From contig NZ_BMVG01000001.1 of assembly GCF_014650595.1 (NCBI RefSeq), forward strand, positions 372,001 to 436,000: 64,000 nucleotides of DNA. The letters run 5' to 3'. The notes under the pieces were generated by a model. It was not told the DNA's origin, did not search any database, and saw only the letters and a list, made by a program, of their open reading frames with translations. Position numbers and translations under genes: made by a program. Shown one piece after another: positions 15,877-30,426 of this stretch (position 1 is the first letter of the stretch; each line of letters starts with the position of its first letter). The stretch is from Streptomyces alanosinicus. Its GTDB lineage: Bacteria; Actinomycetota; Actinomycetes; Streptomycetales; Streptomycetaceae.

Positions 15877-17151
15877 ATGAACACCGACACGAAAAGCCAC
15901 GACGTCCGCAGCCGGGCCCGGGAGGTGCTGCTGGCCGCGGTGCAGGGGCTGGTGCTGGCCCTGGTGGTGCTGCCCTGCGGTGTGGCGTTCTTCTGCCTGA
16001 CCCTGCTCTCCCTCGCCCTCATCCCGCTCGGCGTCGGGCTCGTCACGACCCCGGCGGTCCTGACCGGCGTACGGGCACTGGCGGACGCCCGCAGAAAGCT
16101 CGCGGCCGAGTGGTACGGGATACGGATCCCGGCGGCGTACCAGCCGCTCCCCAAGGGATTCAACCCCTGGAGGCGCACCTTCGCCCTGCTGCGGGACCCG
16201 CAGGTGCGGCGGGATGTGGTGTGGCTGCCGGTGGACTTCACGGCGGGCTTCCTCACCGCGCTGCTGCCGGCCCTGCTGCTGTTCTACCCCGTCGAGGGGT
16301 TCATGCTGCCGGCCGGGCTGTGGCGGGCGTACGTACCGGACTCGGGCGAGGCCTACTGGTACCTCTTCGTGCCGGTCACCGGCGAAGGGACCGCCCTCCT
16401 CGCGGCCCTGCTCGCCGCCGTGCTCCTCGCCGCCGCCTGGCGTGTCATCCCGCGCCTTGTGGCCGTGCACTTCCGGCTCACCCAGGCCGTGCTCGGCGGC
16501 GACGAGGAACTCGCCGAGCGGGTCCGGGTGCTGACCGAGACCCGGCGCGACGCCGTGGACACCTCGGCCGCCGAACTGCGCCGCATCGAGCGGGACCTGC
16601 ACGACGGGGCACAGGCCCGGCTGGTCGCCATGGGCATGGATCTCGGCACCATCGAGATGCTGGTGGAACACGACCCGGCCCAGGCGAAGCGGCTGCTCGC
16701 CGAGGCCCGCCAGAACTCCGCCGAGGCCCTGGAGGAGCTGCGCGACCTGGTGCGCGGCATCCATCCGCCGGTCCTCGCCGAGCGCGGGCTCGGCGACGCC
16801 GTACGGGCGCTGGCGCTGCGGCTGCCGCTGCCGGCCGAGGTGAGCGTGGAACTGGCGGGCCGCGCGGAGGCGCCGGTCGAGTCGGCGGCCTACTTCGCGG
16901 TCAGCGAGGTGCTCACCAACGCCGTCAAGCACTCCGGCGCCGGCCGCATCTGGGTCGACGTGCTGCACACCGAGGGCCGGCTGCGGGTCACGGTCACCGA
17001 CAACGGCAAGGGCGGCGCGGCGATCGGCACCGGGTCGGGGCTCGCCGGGGTGGAGCGCCGACTCGGTACATTCGACGGCGTCCTGGCCGTCAGCAGCCCC
17101 GCCGGCGGCCCCACCCTGGTGACGATGGAGATTCCGTGCGCGTTGTCCTAG
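15877..17151 (+). CDS. NarL-group sensor histidine kinase
   Basis: A 424-residue membrane sensor kinase. Residues about 25-70 and 125-195 hold four hydrophobic spans with a short extracellular part. A HisKA_3 dimerisation helix follows with the phospho-acceptor H242 in ERDLHDGAQARLV, then a HATPase domain (SEVLTNAVKHSGA N-box, DNGKGG, GSGLAGVERR). Its stop overlaps the response-regulator start by 16 bases, so the two are translationally coupled. The sensed signal is unknown. Confidence 0.94.
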   Translation: MNTDTKSHDVRSRAREVLLAAVQGLVLALVVLPCGVAFFCLTLLSLALIPLGVGLVTTPAVLTGVRALADARRKLAAEWYGIRIPAAYQPLPKGFNPWRRTFALLRDPQVRRDVVWLPVDFTAGFLTALLPALLLFYPVEGFMLPAGLWRAYVPDSGEAYWYLFVPVTGEGTALLAALLAAVLLAAAWRVIPRLVAVHFRLTQAVLGGDEELAERVRVLTETRRDAVDTSAAELRRIERDLHDGAQARLVAMGMDLGTIEMLVEHDPAQAKRLLAEARQNSAEALEELRDLVRGIHPPVLAERGLGDAVRALALRLPLPAEVSVELAGRAEAPVESAAYFAVSEVLTNAVKHSGAGRIWVDVLHTEGRLRVTVTDNGKGGAAIGTGSGLAGVERRLGTFDGVLAVSSPAGGPTLVTMEIPCALS

Positions 17152-17789
17152 CCGAAGACCTCTTCCTGCTGCGCGACGGGCTGGTCCGGATGCTTCAGGC
17201 CTTCGGCTTCGAGATCGCCGCGGCCGTCGAGTCCGGACCCGAACTCACCCAGGCGCTGGCCGAGTTGAAGCCGGACGTGGCCGTGGTCGACGTACGGCTG
17301 CCGCCCACCCACACCGACGAGGGCCTGCAGTGCGCGCTCGCGGCCCGCGCGGCCCGGCCGGGACTGCCGGTGCTGGTGCTCTCCCAGCATGTGGAGCAGC
17401 TGTACGCGCGCGAGCTGCTCGCGGACGGCAACGGCGGGATCGGCTATCTGCTGAAGGACCGGGTCTTCGACGCCGAGCAGTTCATCGACGCCGTACGACG
17501 GGTCGCGGGCGGCGGTACGGCGATGGACCCGCAGGTCATCCAGCAGCTGCTGTCCCGGCGGGCGGCCGACGACCGGCCGCTCGCGGGGCTGACCCCGCGC
17601 GAGCTGGAGGTACTGGAGCTGATGGCGCAGGGCCGGTCGAACGCGGGCATCGCGGCCCAGCTGGTGGTGACGGAACGGGCCATCGCCAAGCACACCTCCA
17701 ACATCTTCGCCAAGCTGGGCCTGGAGGTGTCGGACGACGACAACCGGCGGGTCCTCGCGGTCATCGCCTATCTCGACCGGGACCGGTGA
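17136..17789 (+). CDS. NarL/LuxR-type response regulator
   Basis: A 217-residue response regulator. The receiver has AED at residues 6-8 and phospho-acceptor D52 (VVDVRLPP), with K in the conserved LLKDR loop. The C-terminal LuxR-type helix-turn-helix is complete (LTPRELEVLELMAQGRSNAGIA, then IAKHTSNIFAKLGL). The GTG start lies inside the end of the kinase gene. It is the cognate partner of the upstream HisKA_3 kinase. Targets are unknown; the next gene encodes a secreted DUF1996 protein with its own ribosome-binding site. Confidence 0.95.
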   Translation: MRVVLAEDLFLLRDGLVRMLQAFGFEIAAAVESGPELTQALAELKPDVAVVDVRLPPTHTDEGLQCALAARAARPGLPVLVLSQHVEQLYARELLADGNGGIGYLLKDRVFDAEQFIDAVRRVAGGGTAMDPQVIQQLLSRRAADDRPLAGLTPRELEVLELMAQGRSNAGIAAQLVVTERAIAKHTSNIFAKLGLEVSDDDNRRVLAVIAYLDRDR

Positions 17790-17950
17790 CCGATGACCGG
17801 GACCGGTGTGGCCTGCCAACTCCCTTGTTCCACGAGGAATTTGTGAAACCGGTGAACACCTCTGGGGCGGCGTCCGTATGAAAGGACACCGCTTCACTCC
17901 TGTCGGGCGCCCCGATGCTGCCCCGCTCGCAAGGAAGTCAGAGGAGTTCC

Positions 17951-19474
17951 ATGGGACGCAACACACGAAAACGCCGTACGCCGCTGGCCACCAAGGCCAT
18001 AGCCGCATCGGCGGCCCTAGCGCTCGGTGGGGGCGGGCTGATCTGGGCGAACTTCTATGCCTCTGCGCATGAGTCGAACAACCAGACCTGGGGAGGCAAC
18101 CAGACGAAGGCCGCGACGGCGCAGGTCGCGACGGTCTCCTGCCCGGACGTCGGCCAGAAGCTGACGAACGTGCCCTGGCGGGCCCGCCAGGGCGTGGCGA
18201 CGGAGCTGTCCAACCTCGACAAGCAGATCACCGAGGCCTACACCCGGCTCGCCTCCACCCGGGACGCGCAGGCCAAGGATCCGAGCTTCGTGCAGAACGC
18301 GATCGTCGGCCCCCTCAAGGAGAAGCGCTCGGCGACGATCAACCGGATCCGCATCGACATCCAGCGCGTCGGCGGTTCCTTCGACACCTCGCTGCAGCAG
18401 CTCGCCGCGTGTACGACACAGACCGCCGACCAGACCACGGGCGGTCAGCAGCAGAACAACGGCGGTCAGCAGCAGAACACCGGTGGCCAGCAGCAGAACA
18501 ACGGCGGCCAGCAGCAGGGCGGCCAGCAGCAGGCCAACAACGGTGGCCAGGGCGGCGACGGCCCGTCCGCGGCGGACTTCGTGGACATCACGAAGGTCGC
18601 CCCGAACGTCCAGGGCAAGCCGCGCAACCTGCAGAACGCCTCGACGGGCACGTTCACCACGCGCTGCGGTGTGAACGCCAACCAGAACCACAACAGCGAC
18701 AACGTGATCGTCGCGCCCGGTGTGACCAACGGTGCCCACCATGTGCACGACTACGTCGGCAACCAGAAGGTCAACGCGTTCTCCAGCAACCAGACCTTCC
18801 TGCAGGGCGGCACCAGCTGCCAGAACCGCAATGACCTGTCGGCGTACTACTGGCCGGTCATCCGCGAGCAGGACGGCACCCAGGAGAAGGACGCGAACGC
18901 GGACGGCGGAGGCAAGGACCTCAACGTCGGCAAGATCCTGGTCGCCCAGCAGGCGCAGATCAAGTACGTCGGCAGCCCGGCGAGCAAGGTCGTCGCGATG
19001 CCGCAGTTCCTGCGCATCATCACCGGTGACGCCAAGGCCGCGACCAACGGCACGGCCAACGCCAACGCGCACTGGAGCTGCACCGGCTTCGAGAACAAGG
19101 TGCAGCTGACCACGCAGTACCCGATCTGTCCGCAGGGCAGCAACGTGGTGCGCACGTTCGCCTTCCAGAGCTGCTGGGACGGCGTGAACATCGACAGCGC
19201 CAACCACCGCACGCACGTGGCCTTCCCGGATCCCGCGAGCGGGGTCTGCCCGAACGGCTTCAAGGCGATCCCGCAGCTGACCATGCGGCTGGTCTACAAC
19301 GTGCCGCAGCCGGTCATCCAGAACGGCCAGGTGAAGAACGCGTACGCGGTCGACGGCTTCCCCGAGCAGTTGCACAAGCCGATCACCGACCACGACGACT
19401 TCATCAGCGTCACGAACGGCGGTCTGGCCAACAGGATCGCGGGCTGCATCAACACCGGACGCAACTGCGCCTGA
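17951..19474 (+). CDS. Secreted DUF1996 protein with glutamine-rich linker
   Basis: A 507-residue exported protein. A basic N terminus (GRNTRKRR) and hydrophobic stretch form a signal peptide or anchor (about residues 13-45). A helical domain with a CPDV...C pair runs to about 155. A repetitive GGQQQNN linker (about 165-200) joins it to a DUF1996 domain (about 210-505) with HHVHDY, the Cys pairs and [11 protein letters not shown]1996 occurs in fungal and actinomycete secreted proteins, with unproven activity. AGAGGAG precedes the ATG. Position suggests, but does not prove, control by the adjacent two-component pair. Confidence 0.88.
   Translation: MGRNTRKRRTPLATKAIAASAALALGGGGLIWANFYASAHESNNQTWGGNQTKAATAQVATVSCPDVGQKLTNVPWRARQGVATELSNLDKQITEAYTRLASTRDAQAKDPSFVQNAIVGPLKEKRSATINRIRIDIQRVGGSFDTSLQQLAACTTQTADQTTGGQQQNNGGQQQNTGGQQQNNGGQQQGGQQQANNGGQGGDGPSAADFVDITKVAPNVQGKPRNLQNASTGTFTTRCGVNANQNHNSDNVIVAPGVTNGAHHVHDYVGNQKVNAFSSNQTFLQGGTSCQNRNDLSAYYWPVIREQDGTQEKDANADGGGKDLNVGKILVAQQAQIKYVGSPASKVVAMPQFLRIITGDAKAATNGTANANAHWSCTGFENKVQLTTQYPICPQGSNVVRTFAFQSCWDGVNIDSANHRTHVAFPDPASGVCPNGFKAIPQLTMRLVYNVPQPVIQNGQVKNAYAVDGFPEQLHKPITDHDDFISVTNGGLANRIAGCINTGRNCA
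18430..18555 (+). repeat. Coding repeats for the GGQQQNN linker
   Basis: Imperfect 18-24 base repeats of the form ggCCAGCAGCAGaacAAC encode Gly-Gly-Gln-Gln-Gln-Asn-Asn units joining the two halves of the DUF1996 protein. The number of copies may vary between strains. Confidence 0.75.
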
Positions 19475-19498
19475 TCAGCTGACCCGGGCCACAGGACG

Positions 19499-19533
19499 AG
19501 GCCGGTGACGGACCCCCCTCCCGTCACCGGCCT
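19499..19533. terminator. Bidirectional terminator
   Basis: AGGCCGGTGACGG (19499-19511) pairs with CCGTCACCGGCCT (19521-19533), followed by TT, between the convergent DUF1996 and lipoprotein genes. Confidence 0.85.
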
Positions 19534-19543
19534 TTCCCGTGTC

Positions 19544-19957
19544 TCAGCCGCCGTGCCCGGAGTGGCCCGCACCGTGCGCGGCGTGGTTCGTGCCGATCTC
19601 CACGTCCCCGCCGAGTGTGCCGCGCAGCGCCTTGACGACCCCGTCGTCGCCGACGGCGACCCACTTGCGGCCGACGAGGTAGTAACCGCCGTAGTCCTTC
19701 GCGTCGTTGATCCACTCGCGCTGGCCGCGGTCGGTGGCGAAGGTGGCGAGGATGAACCTGCCGTCGCCGTTCTTGCAGATGGCCTGGCGGAGCTCGTCGG
19801 CGTCGGTCTGCATGTTCGGCTTGCACTTCACCTCGGCGGCCAGGCTCTCCAGGCTGCCGGTCGCGGCGGGCGGGACGGCCTTGGTCTCCCCGCCCGCGCC
19901 GCAGCCCGCCAGCGCCAGTACGGCCGCGGCGGCCGGCAGCAGTCGTGTCACCCTCAT
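19544..19957 (-). CDS. Lipoprotein with His-rich tail (137 aa)
   Basis: A 137-residue exported lipoprotein. The lipobox LALAGC places the acylated Cys at about residue 19. The mature part has a Cys pair (VKCKPN ... AICKNG) and a compact domain (FILATFATDRGQREWINDAKDYGGYYLVG). The tail HAAHGAGHSGHGG is His-rich and could bind metal, which is inference. GGAGG lies 5 bases before the ATG. It is divergent from the sigma-like membrane protein. No family is recognised. Confidence 0.85.
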   Translation of the reverse strand: MRVTRLLPAAAAVLALAGCGAGGETKAVPPAATGSLESLAAEVKCKPNMQTDADELRQAICKNGDGRFILATFATDRGQREWINDAKDYGGYYLVGRKWVAVGDDGVVKALRGTLGGDVEIGTNHAAHGAGHSGHGG

Positions 19958-20107
19958 CTGTTCCTCCGGTCCTTCTGGCCCAGCATGCCTCAGCTCCTTC
20001 GGATACGGATCCCGGCCGCCGCGCGCTCAACGGCGCAGGCCCAGCGGCGAAGGACCGGATCACCCGTCCGGGGGTGACCAACCTCCCCCTCGCTCGTTTT
20101 CCCTGAC

Positions 20108-22057
20108 GTGCAGTCACAGGATGTAGCCCAGCGTCACGCACCCGCCGCCACCGGACACCCCGCGCCGGTCGATCTCGAGCAGGCCGAGGCCGCGCTCGTC
20201 GAGCACTATCCACGGCTGGTCCGGATCGCCTACCTGGTGCTGCCCCCCGGACTCGGCCGCAGCCGCCGGGTGCTGACCGCACACTCGCTCGCCCAGCGCT
20301 CCCTGCCCACAGGGCGTGAGCAGCAGTCCGCGATCCCGGCCCAGGACGGGGGTGCTCCCGCCCGGGCGAAGGCGGAGGAGGGCGGGGACGGCGACCCCGG
20401 GTACGTCTATCTGCGCCGGCGTGTCCTGTGCGCGGCCCTGGAGGCGGCCCGGCCCCGCAAGGGCCTGCCCCGGCTCGCCCAGCTGCCGCCGCTGCTGCCC
20501 CAGGTGTGGGGCCTCAAGCTGTTCCCGCGCTCGGGCGGCGCCGACGAACTCGCCTTGGACCAGCGGCTGTCCGCCCTGTCCGGCCCGGCCCGCGCCGCCT
20601 ATGTGCTGCGCGGCCTGGACCAGCTGTCCGACGCGGGGATCCGGGAACTGCTGACGGCCGCCGGGGTCGACGACGTGGGCGGCGCGGTGGCCGCCTCGCA
20701 CGGCGTGCCCACCGAGCCCGAGCTGCTCGCCTCCCCCGAGTTCGACCCCTGTGTGCTGCAGGCCCGGCCCACCGATCTGATGCGCCGCCGCCAGCACACC
20801 AAGGCCGCACTCGCCGCCGCCGCGGCGCTCGCGGTGTGCGGGGCACTGTTCACCCTGCCCGGCGACGGCTGGGGCCCCGACGGCGCCGCCGCACCCCCCT
20901 ACGCGGGGAACCCGGCCGCCGATGCCGCCCTCGACCCCGCCCGGCTGGTGCGGGTCTCCCCCGGCGCCTGGGAGTCCGCAGCCCGCACCGACTTCTCGGT
21001 GTGGCCCGCGCGCGGCCCGCTCACCGGCGACACGGACCTGCTGCGCCGCGCCCTCGCCGTGTGGGCCCGCCCGGGCGGCACGGTGCATGTCTCGGCGACC
21101 CCCGGCACCGAGATCGGCGGCCCGGCCGGCCCGCCCCAGCTGCTGTACGCGGGCCAGGTCGACAACGCCCGGGTGGTGGTGCTCTACGACGGTCTGCGCA
21201 TCGCCCGCTACGCCGAACCGGTCGACGGCACCCAGGGCGCGGCCCTCGACCTCGCCCGGGCGGACGGCGCGACCGGCCCCGAGGCGAGCGCGCTGGTGCT
21301 CGGCCGCTCCGACGGCAACGTCCAGTACCTGACCGCGCCCTGGGTGCGGAAGGCGGCCTCGCGGGACCTGATGAAGCCGGGCTCGGAGGCGACCGCGCTG
21401 ACGGTCACCGACGGCATCACCGCGCCGCTGGCCAGCCCCGCGCTGCGCTCCGGCGGCTGCACCTCCTGGACGGTGCTGCAGCTCACCGGCGCCTTCGGCA
21501 GCGAACTCACCACCGATCTGGGCGAATTGACGCCGGCCCATCTCACGGCCGGCCCGCCCGGCTCGGCCGGCGAGGTGTCCGACACCGCGGGGCGGGCGGC
21601 CTGGGCGCCGTTCGCCTGCTCGCTGGCGGCGGAGCGCTCCGTCGGAGTGCGCGGCGTCAACGCCTGGACGTTCGCCGAGCAGCCGCTGCCCGACGGCAGC
21701 GGGTCGGCGGAGTGGATGTGCACCAGGGCCGAGACCTGGCGCGGCGACGGCACCGGCGCGCTGGCCCAGTTCCGCACGCCGGGCGGGCGGGTGGCGGCGA
21801 TCGTCGCCAAGGGCACGGATGCCCGCTCCTGCGGTCCGCGTGATCCGCACGCGCTCGCCGGAGTGCTGTGGAAGTCCGCGGCCGGGCACTGGTATCTGCT
21901 GGCGGCGGGCGACAAGGACACGGCGACGATCCAGGCGGGGGGCGGGGTCACCGCCGCCGGACAGGGCCGGTTCCTGGTGGCCCGCGCCAAGCAGGGAGCG
22001 CACGCCCAGCTGAAGGGCACCCTGACGGAGGGGCGGGAGATCACCGGGCTGCACTAG
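20108..22057 (+). CDS. Degenerate sigma-like domain fused to a membrane-anchored extracytoplasmic domain
   Basis: A 649-residue protein of unusual build. Residues about 20-200 resemble ECF sigma factors in pattern: a region-2-like LVRIAYLVLP, then a region-4-like LSALSGPARAAYVLRGLDQLS. Key DNA-contact segments look eroded. A single hydrophobic helix follows (about 232-250, AALAAAAALAVCGALF). About 400 residues lie beyond it, with Trp and paired Cys, probably outside the cell. GTG at 20108 starts the frame without an obvious ribosome-binding site, so the true start could be slightly different. The function is unknown. Confidence 0.75.
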   Translation: MQSQDVAQRHAPAATGHPAPVDLEQAEAALVEHYPRLVRIAYLVLPPGLGRSRRVLTAHSLAQRSLPTGREQQSAIPAQDGGAPARAKAEEGGDGDPGYVYLRRRVLCAALEAARPRKGLPRLAQLPPLLPQVWGLKLFPRSGGADELALDQRLSALSGPARAAYVLRGLDQLSDAGIRELLTAAGVDDVGGAVAASHGVPTEPELLASPEFDPCVLQARPTDLMRRRQHTKAALAAAAALAVCGALFTLPGDGWGPDGAAAPPYAGNPAADAALDPARLVRVSPGAWESAARTDFSVWPARGPLTGDTDLLRRALAVWARPGGTVHVSATPGTEIGGPAGPPQLLYAGQVDNARVVVLYDGLRIARYAEPVDGTQGAALDLARADGATGPEASALVLGRSDGNVQYLTAPWVRKAASRDLMKPGSEATALTVTDGITAPLASPALRSGGCTSWTVLQLTGAFGSELTTDLGELTPAHLTAGPPGSAGEVSDTAGRAAWAPFACSLAAERSVGVRGVNAWTFAEQPLPDGSGSAEWMCTRAETWRGDGTGALAQFRTPGGRVAAIVAKGTDARSCGPRDPHALAGVLWKSAAGHWYLLAAGDKDTATIQAGGGVTAAGQGRFLVARAKQGAHAQLKGTLTEGREITGLH

Positions 22058-22145
22058 GCAGCACCACCGCCCGTTGCTGACATTCGCGTAAACAAGCCCT
22101 GCCCCAGGGGTTCTCAGCGGCACTACCCGCCAGTACATTGACGCC

Positions 22146-23048
22146 ATGTCTAACACGCAGGCCCGGGTGCCGCTCAAGGCACGCAAGGTGTCCTTCTCCT
22201 GGGACGGCACGTCGCTGCACTGGGTGCCGGGGGACCCGTTCACCACGCACACCATCAATGTGCTGCACCTGCTGCTGCCCGCCGGTGAGCGGTGGTTCGT
22301 GCATGTGTACAAGCAGGTGCTGCCGTACATCCGTGACGAGCGGCTCCGTGCGGACGTCATCGGGTTCATCGGCCAGGAGGCGATGCACTCCCAGGCCCAT
22401 GACGAGGTGCTGCCGCACCTGCGTGAGCAGGGACTCGATCCGACGCCGTACACCGCGCAGGTGGACTGGTTCTTCGAGAAGCTGCTCGGCGACCGGACGC
22501 TGCCGCCGGGCCGGCCGCGCCGATGGTGGCTGATGGAGCGGGTCGCGCTCATCGCGGCCATCGAGCACTACACCGCCTTCCTCGGCAACTGGGTGCTCAA
22601 CGCCCGGGAACTCGACCGGCTCGGCGCCGACCCGACCATGCTGGACCTGCTGCGCTGGCACGGCGCGGAGGAGGTCGAGCACCGCTCCGTCGCCTTCGAG
22701 CTGTTCATGCACGTCGACGGCAGCTACCGCCGGCGGGTACGGACCTGGGCCACGGCGTTCTCGGCGATGGTGTTCCTGTGGCAGCGCGGGACGCGGTTCT
22801 TCATGGAGAACGACCCGACCCTCGTCGACGGCAGGGCGAGCTTCAGGGATCTGCACGACCGTGGCCGGCGGGGGCTGCTCCCCTCGACCGGAGACATGGT
22901 CAGGTCCATCCCCCGCTATCTGAGCCGCGGCTACCACCCCTCGCAGGAGGGCGACACCGAGCAGGCCGTCGCCTATCTGGCCTCCTCCCCCGCGGCGACG
23001 GCGGCGGAGAAGGCAGCGGAGAAGGCCACCGGGAAGAGGGCCGCCTGA
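22146..23048 (+). CDS. PF10118-type predicted metal-dependent hydrolase (di-iron-like)
   Basis: A 300-residue helical protein of the predicted metal-dependent hydrolase family (PF10118 by recall). Metal-ligand-like motifs fall in a ferritin-like pattern: E78-x2-H81-x3-H85 (GQEAMHSQAH), then an AIEHYTA helix, then EEVEHRS. Its stop overlaps the start of a 2Fe-2S/FAD reductase (TGATG), which would suit an iron-dependent oxygenase or desaturase needing electrons better than a simple hydrolase. That is inference; no substrate is evident. A membrane-lipid substrate is one possibility. Confidence 0.85.
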   Translation: MSNTQARVPLKARKVSFSWDGTSLHWVPGDPFTTHTINVLHLLLPAGERWFVHVYKQVLPYIRDERLRADVIGFIGQEAMHSQAHDEVLPHLREQGLDPTPYTAQVDWFFEKLLGDRTLPPGRPRRWWLMERVALIAAIEHYTAFLGNWVLNARELDRLGADPTMLDLLRWHGAEEVEHRSVAFELFMHVDGSYRRRVRTWATAFSAMVFLWQRGTRFFMENDPTLVDGRASFRDLHDRGRRGLLPSTGDMVRSIPRYLSRGYHPSQEGDTEQAVAYLASSPAATAAEKAAEKATGKRAA

Positions 23049-24070
23049 TGCCGAAGCTGCGTACCGTCGTGCTCCTCGCGGGCACCGCCCTGCTGGCCCG
23101 GCGGGCGCTGCGCCGCCGTATCCAGGTCTCGCCGCTGTGGCCGATGCCCGCACTGGAGGAGCCCACCTCGGGCCGGCCGCGCTCACGGGCACTGCGGCTG
23201 CTGGTGACGGCGCACGAGACGGTGGCCGACGGGGTCGTCCGGCTTCGTCTGGAGGGACGGGACCTGCCGCGCTGGGAGCCCGGCGCGCATCTCGACCTCG
23301 TCCTGCCGTCGGGGATCGTCCGCCAGTACTCGTTGTGCGGCGACCCCGAGGACACCTCCTCCTACACCGTCGCGACCCGGCTGGTCGAGAACGGGCGGGG
23401 CGGCTCGCGCGAGGTGCACGAGCAGGTGACGGAGGGCATGGAACTGGAGGTGCGGGGGCCGCGGAACCGTTTCCCGCTCATCGAGGCGCAGTCATATGTC
23501 TTCGTCGCCGGCGGGATCGGGATCACCCCGCTGCTGCCGATGCTGCGGGCGCTGCCGAGGGACGCCGAGTGGCGGCTGCTGTACGCGGGGCGCGAGCGGG
23601 CCTCGATGCCGTTCCTGGAGGAGGTCGAGAAACTCGGGCGCGACCGGGTGACCGTCGTGGAGGGGCGGCCGGATCTCGACGCGCTGGAGGTGAGCGAGGG
23701 GGCCGCCGTCTACGCCTGCGGTCCCGAGGGGCTCATGGCGGCCGTCGAGGCACAATTTCCGGCCGTCCGTCTCGAACGGTTCGCGCCCCGTACGTCGTCC
23801 GAGGGCAACACGGAGTTCGAGGTCGAACTCCGGCGCAGCGGGCGGACGTTGACCGTACCGGCGGACTCCACCGTGCTGGCCGCCGTGCGCCGGGAACTGC
23901 CGGCCGCCGCCTACTCCTGTGAGCAGGAGTTCTGTGGGACCTGCCAACAGCGGGTGCTGGAAGGAGAGATCGATCACCGGGACGAGCTGCTGACGGACGG
24001 CGAGCGCGCCGACTCGATGCTGATCTGTGTCTCGCGGGCCCGGGGCGATCGCCTGGTGCTCGATATGTGA
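23048..24070 (+). CDS. Ferredoxin-NAD(P)H reductase with plant-type 2Fe-2S domain
   Basis: A 340-residue electron-transfer flavoprotein of the phthalate dioxygenase reductase type. Order: hydrophobic N terminus (about 5-22), FAD/FMN barrel (RQYSLCG), NAD(P)-binding region (VAGGIGITPLLPM, YACGPEGLM), and a C-terminal 2Fe-2S domain with C291, C296, C299 and C327. The ATG overlaps the preceding stop, so the two are coupled and the reductase probably serves the di-iron-like protein. The N-terminal hydrophobic segment suggests membrane association. Confidence 0.93.
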   Translation: MPKLRTVVLLAGTALLARRALRRRIQVSPLWPMPALEEPTSGRPRSRALRLLVTAHETVADGVVRLRLEGRDLPRWEPGAHLDLVLPSGIVRQYSLCGDPEDTSSYTVATRLVENGRGGSREVHEQVTEGMELEVRGPRNRFPLIEAQSYVFVAGGIGITPLLPMLRALPRDAEWRLLYAGRERASMPFLEEVEKLGRDRVTVVEGRPDLDALEVSEGAAVYACGPEGLMAAVEAQFPAVRLERFAPRTSSEGNTEFEVELRRSGRTLTVPADSTVLAAVRRELPAAAYSCEQEFCGTCQQRVLEGEIDHRDELLTDGERADSMLICVSRARGDRLVLDM

Positions 24071-24094
24071 TCACCTGCGGCCGGATCCGATCGG

Positions 24095-24100
24095 TAAGGT
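24095..24100 (+). promoter_or_regulatory. -10 element of leaderless promoter (TAAGGT)
   Basis: TAAGGT is followed by exactly six bases and the ATG of the TetR gene at 24107, with no Shine-Dalgarno sequence. The gene therefore has its own leaderless promoter within the operon. Confidence 0.6.
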
Positions 24101-24106
24101 GTTCGC

Positions 24107-24796
24107 ATGAGTACCGGGGTTCGCCGCAGAATGGGCGTCGACGAGCGGCGGCAGCAGCTGATCGGCGTCGCCCTCGATCTGTTCAGCCGACGCTCGCCCG
24201 ACGAGGTCTCCATCGACGAGATAGCCGTGGCGGCGGGCATCTCACGCCCGCTGGTGTATCACTACTTCCCCGGCAAACTCAGCCTGTACGAGGCCGCGTT
24301 GACGCGCGCCTCGGAGGATCTCGCGGACCGCTTCGCCGAGCCCCACGAGGGTCCGCTCGGCGCCCGGCTGCTGCGGGTGATGCGGCGCTTCTTCGACTTC
24401 GTGGAGGAACACGGGCCGGGCTTCTCCGCGTTGATGCGCGGCGGACCGGCCGTGGGATCTTCGGCCACCAACGCGCTGATCCAGTCCGTGCGCCAGGCCG
24501 CGTACGAACAGATGCTGTCGCACCTCGACGTCACCGACGTCTCCCCGCGCCTGGAACTGCTCGTCCGCTCCTGGATCTCCCTCGCCGAGTCCACGGCGCT
24601 GATCTGGCTGGACGGCCGGCGTATTCCGCGCAGGGAGCTGGAGATCCAGCTGGTGCACGACTTCGCCGCGCTGGCCGCGGTCAGCGCGGCCTACGACCAG
24701 GAGATGGCGGGCCTGCTGAAGAAGATGGTCAAGGACGAACCGGCCGACGGCCACTTGGCGGACCTCGTCGGCCGGCTCATCTCCCTCGGCTCCTAG
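24107..24796 (+). CDS. TetR-family transcriptional regulator
   Basis: A 229-residue TetR regulator. The helix-turn-helix is typical (IDEIAVAAGISRPLVYHYFPGK, residues about 35-58). The C-terminal ligand domain is all-helical. It is 36 bases downstream of the ferredoxin reductase and probably controls that operon. The start codon is supported by a leaderless -10 box. A long inverted repeat shared with the convergent amylase-pullulanase gene overlaps its stop. Confidence 0.92.
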   Translation: MSTGVRRRMGVDERRQQLIGVALDLFSRRSPDEVSIDEIAVAAGISRPLVYHYFPGKLSLYEAALTRASEDLADRFAEPHEGPLGARLLRVMRRFFDFVEEHGPGFSALMRGGPAVGSSATNALIQSVRQAAYEQMLSHLDVTDVSPRLELLVRSWISLAESTALIWLDGRRIPRRELEIQLVHDFAALAAVSAAYDQEMAGLLKKMVKDEPADGHLADLVGRLISLGS

Positions 24797-24863
24797 GGCC
24801 TGTCCGGCGGATCCTGTCGCGGACGCGGGAGCCGGCACGCCCATCCGCCGGACAGGCCCTAGG
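24792..24863. repeat. Long inverted repeat (21-bp arms), terminator and possible dispersed element
   Basis: A perfect 21-bp inverted repeat (24792-24812 and 24843-24863; arm core GGGCCTGTCCGGCGGAT) with a 30-base loop lies between the convergent TetR and amylase-pullulanase genes and overlaps the TetR stop. It can end both transcripts. From memory, this GGCCTGTCCGGCGGAT core recurs in Streptomyces chromosomes, so it may be a REP- or MITE-like element. That needs a genome count. Confidence 0.8.
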
Positions 24864-24867
24864 CCGG

Positions 24868-30240
<5,373 letters not shown>

Positions 30241-30313
30241 GCGGTAACTCCTAGCGAATACGGCTCTCTTGGGTCCGACCCCGCGTGACCGTATCCCCAA
30301 CGAAAGCTTTACA

Positions 30314-30348
30314 GCAAGAGTCTTGAAACTCATAGCAAGAAGTTTCAA
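30314..30348. promoter_or_regulatory. Operator region between pullulanase and amylase genes
   Basis: GCAAG half-sites at 30314-30318 and 30335-30339, a CAAGAGTCTTG palindrome (30315-30325), and an 8-bp inverted repeat TTGAAACT/AGTTTCAA (30323-30330, 30341-30348) lie between the two divergent starts. The CTTGC/GCAAG core recurs upstream of malE, malR and the second amylase, suggesting MalR (Reg1) binding. Confidence 0.65.
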
Positions 30349-30426
30349 CGTCAACCTTGACGTGCTCTTCTCAACTGCCGCACGCTCACCGGTTGTTGAA
30401 CGTTGTCTCTTCTTTCGGAGCCGCAC

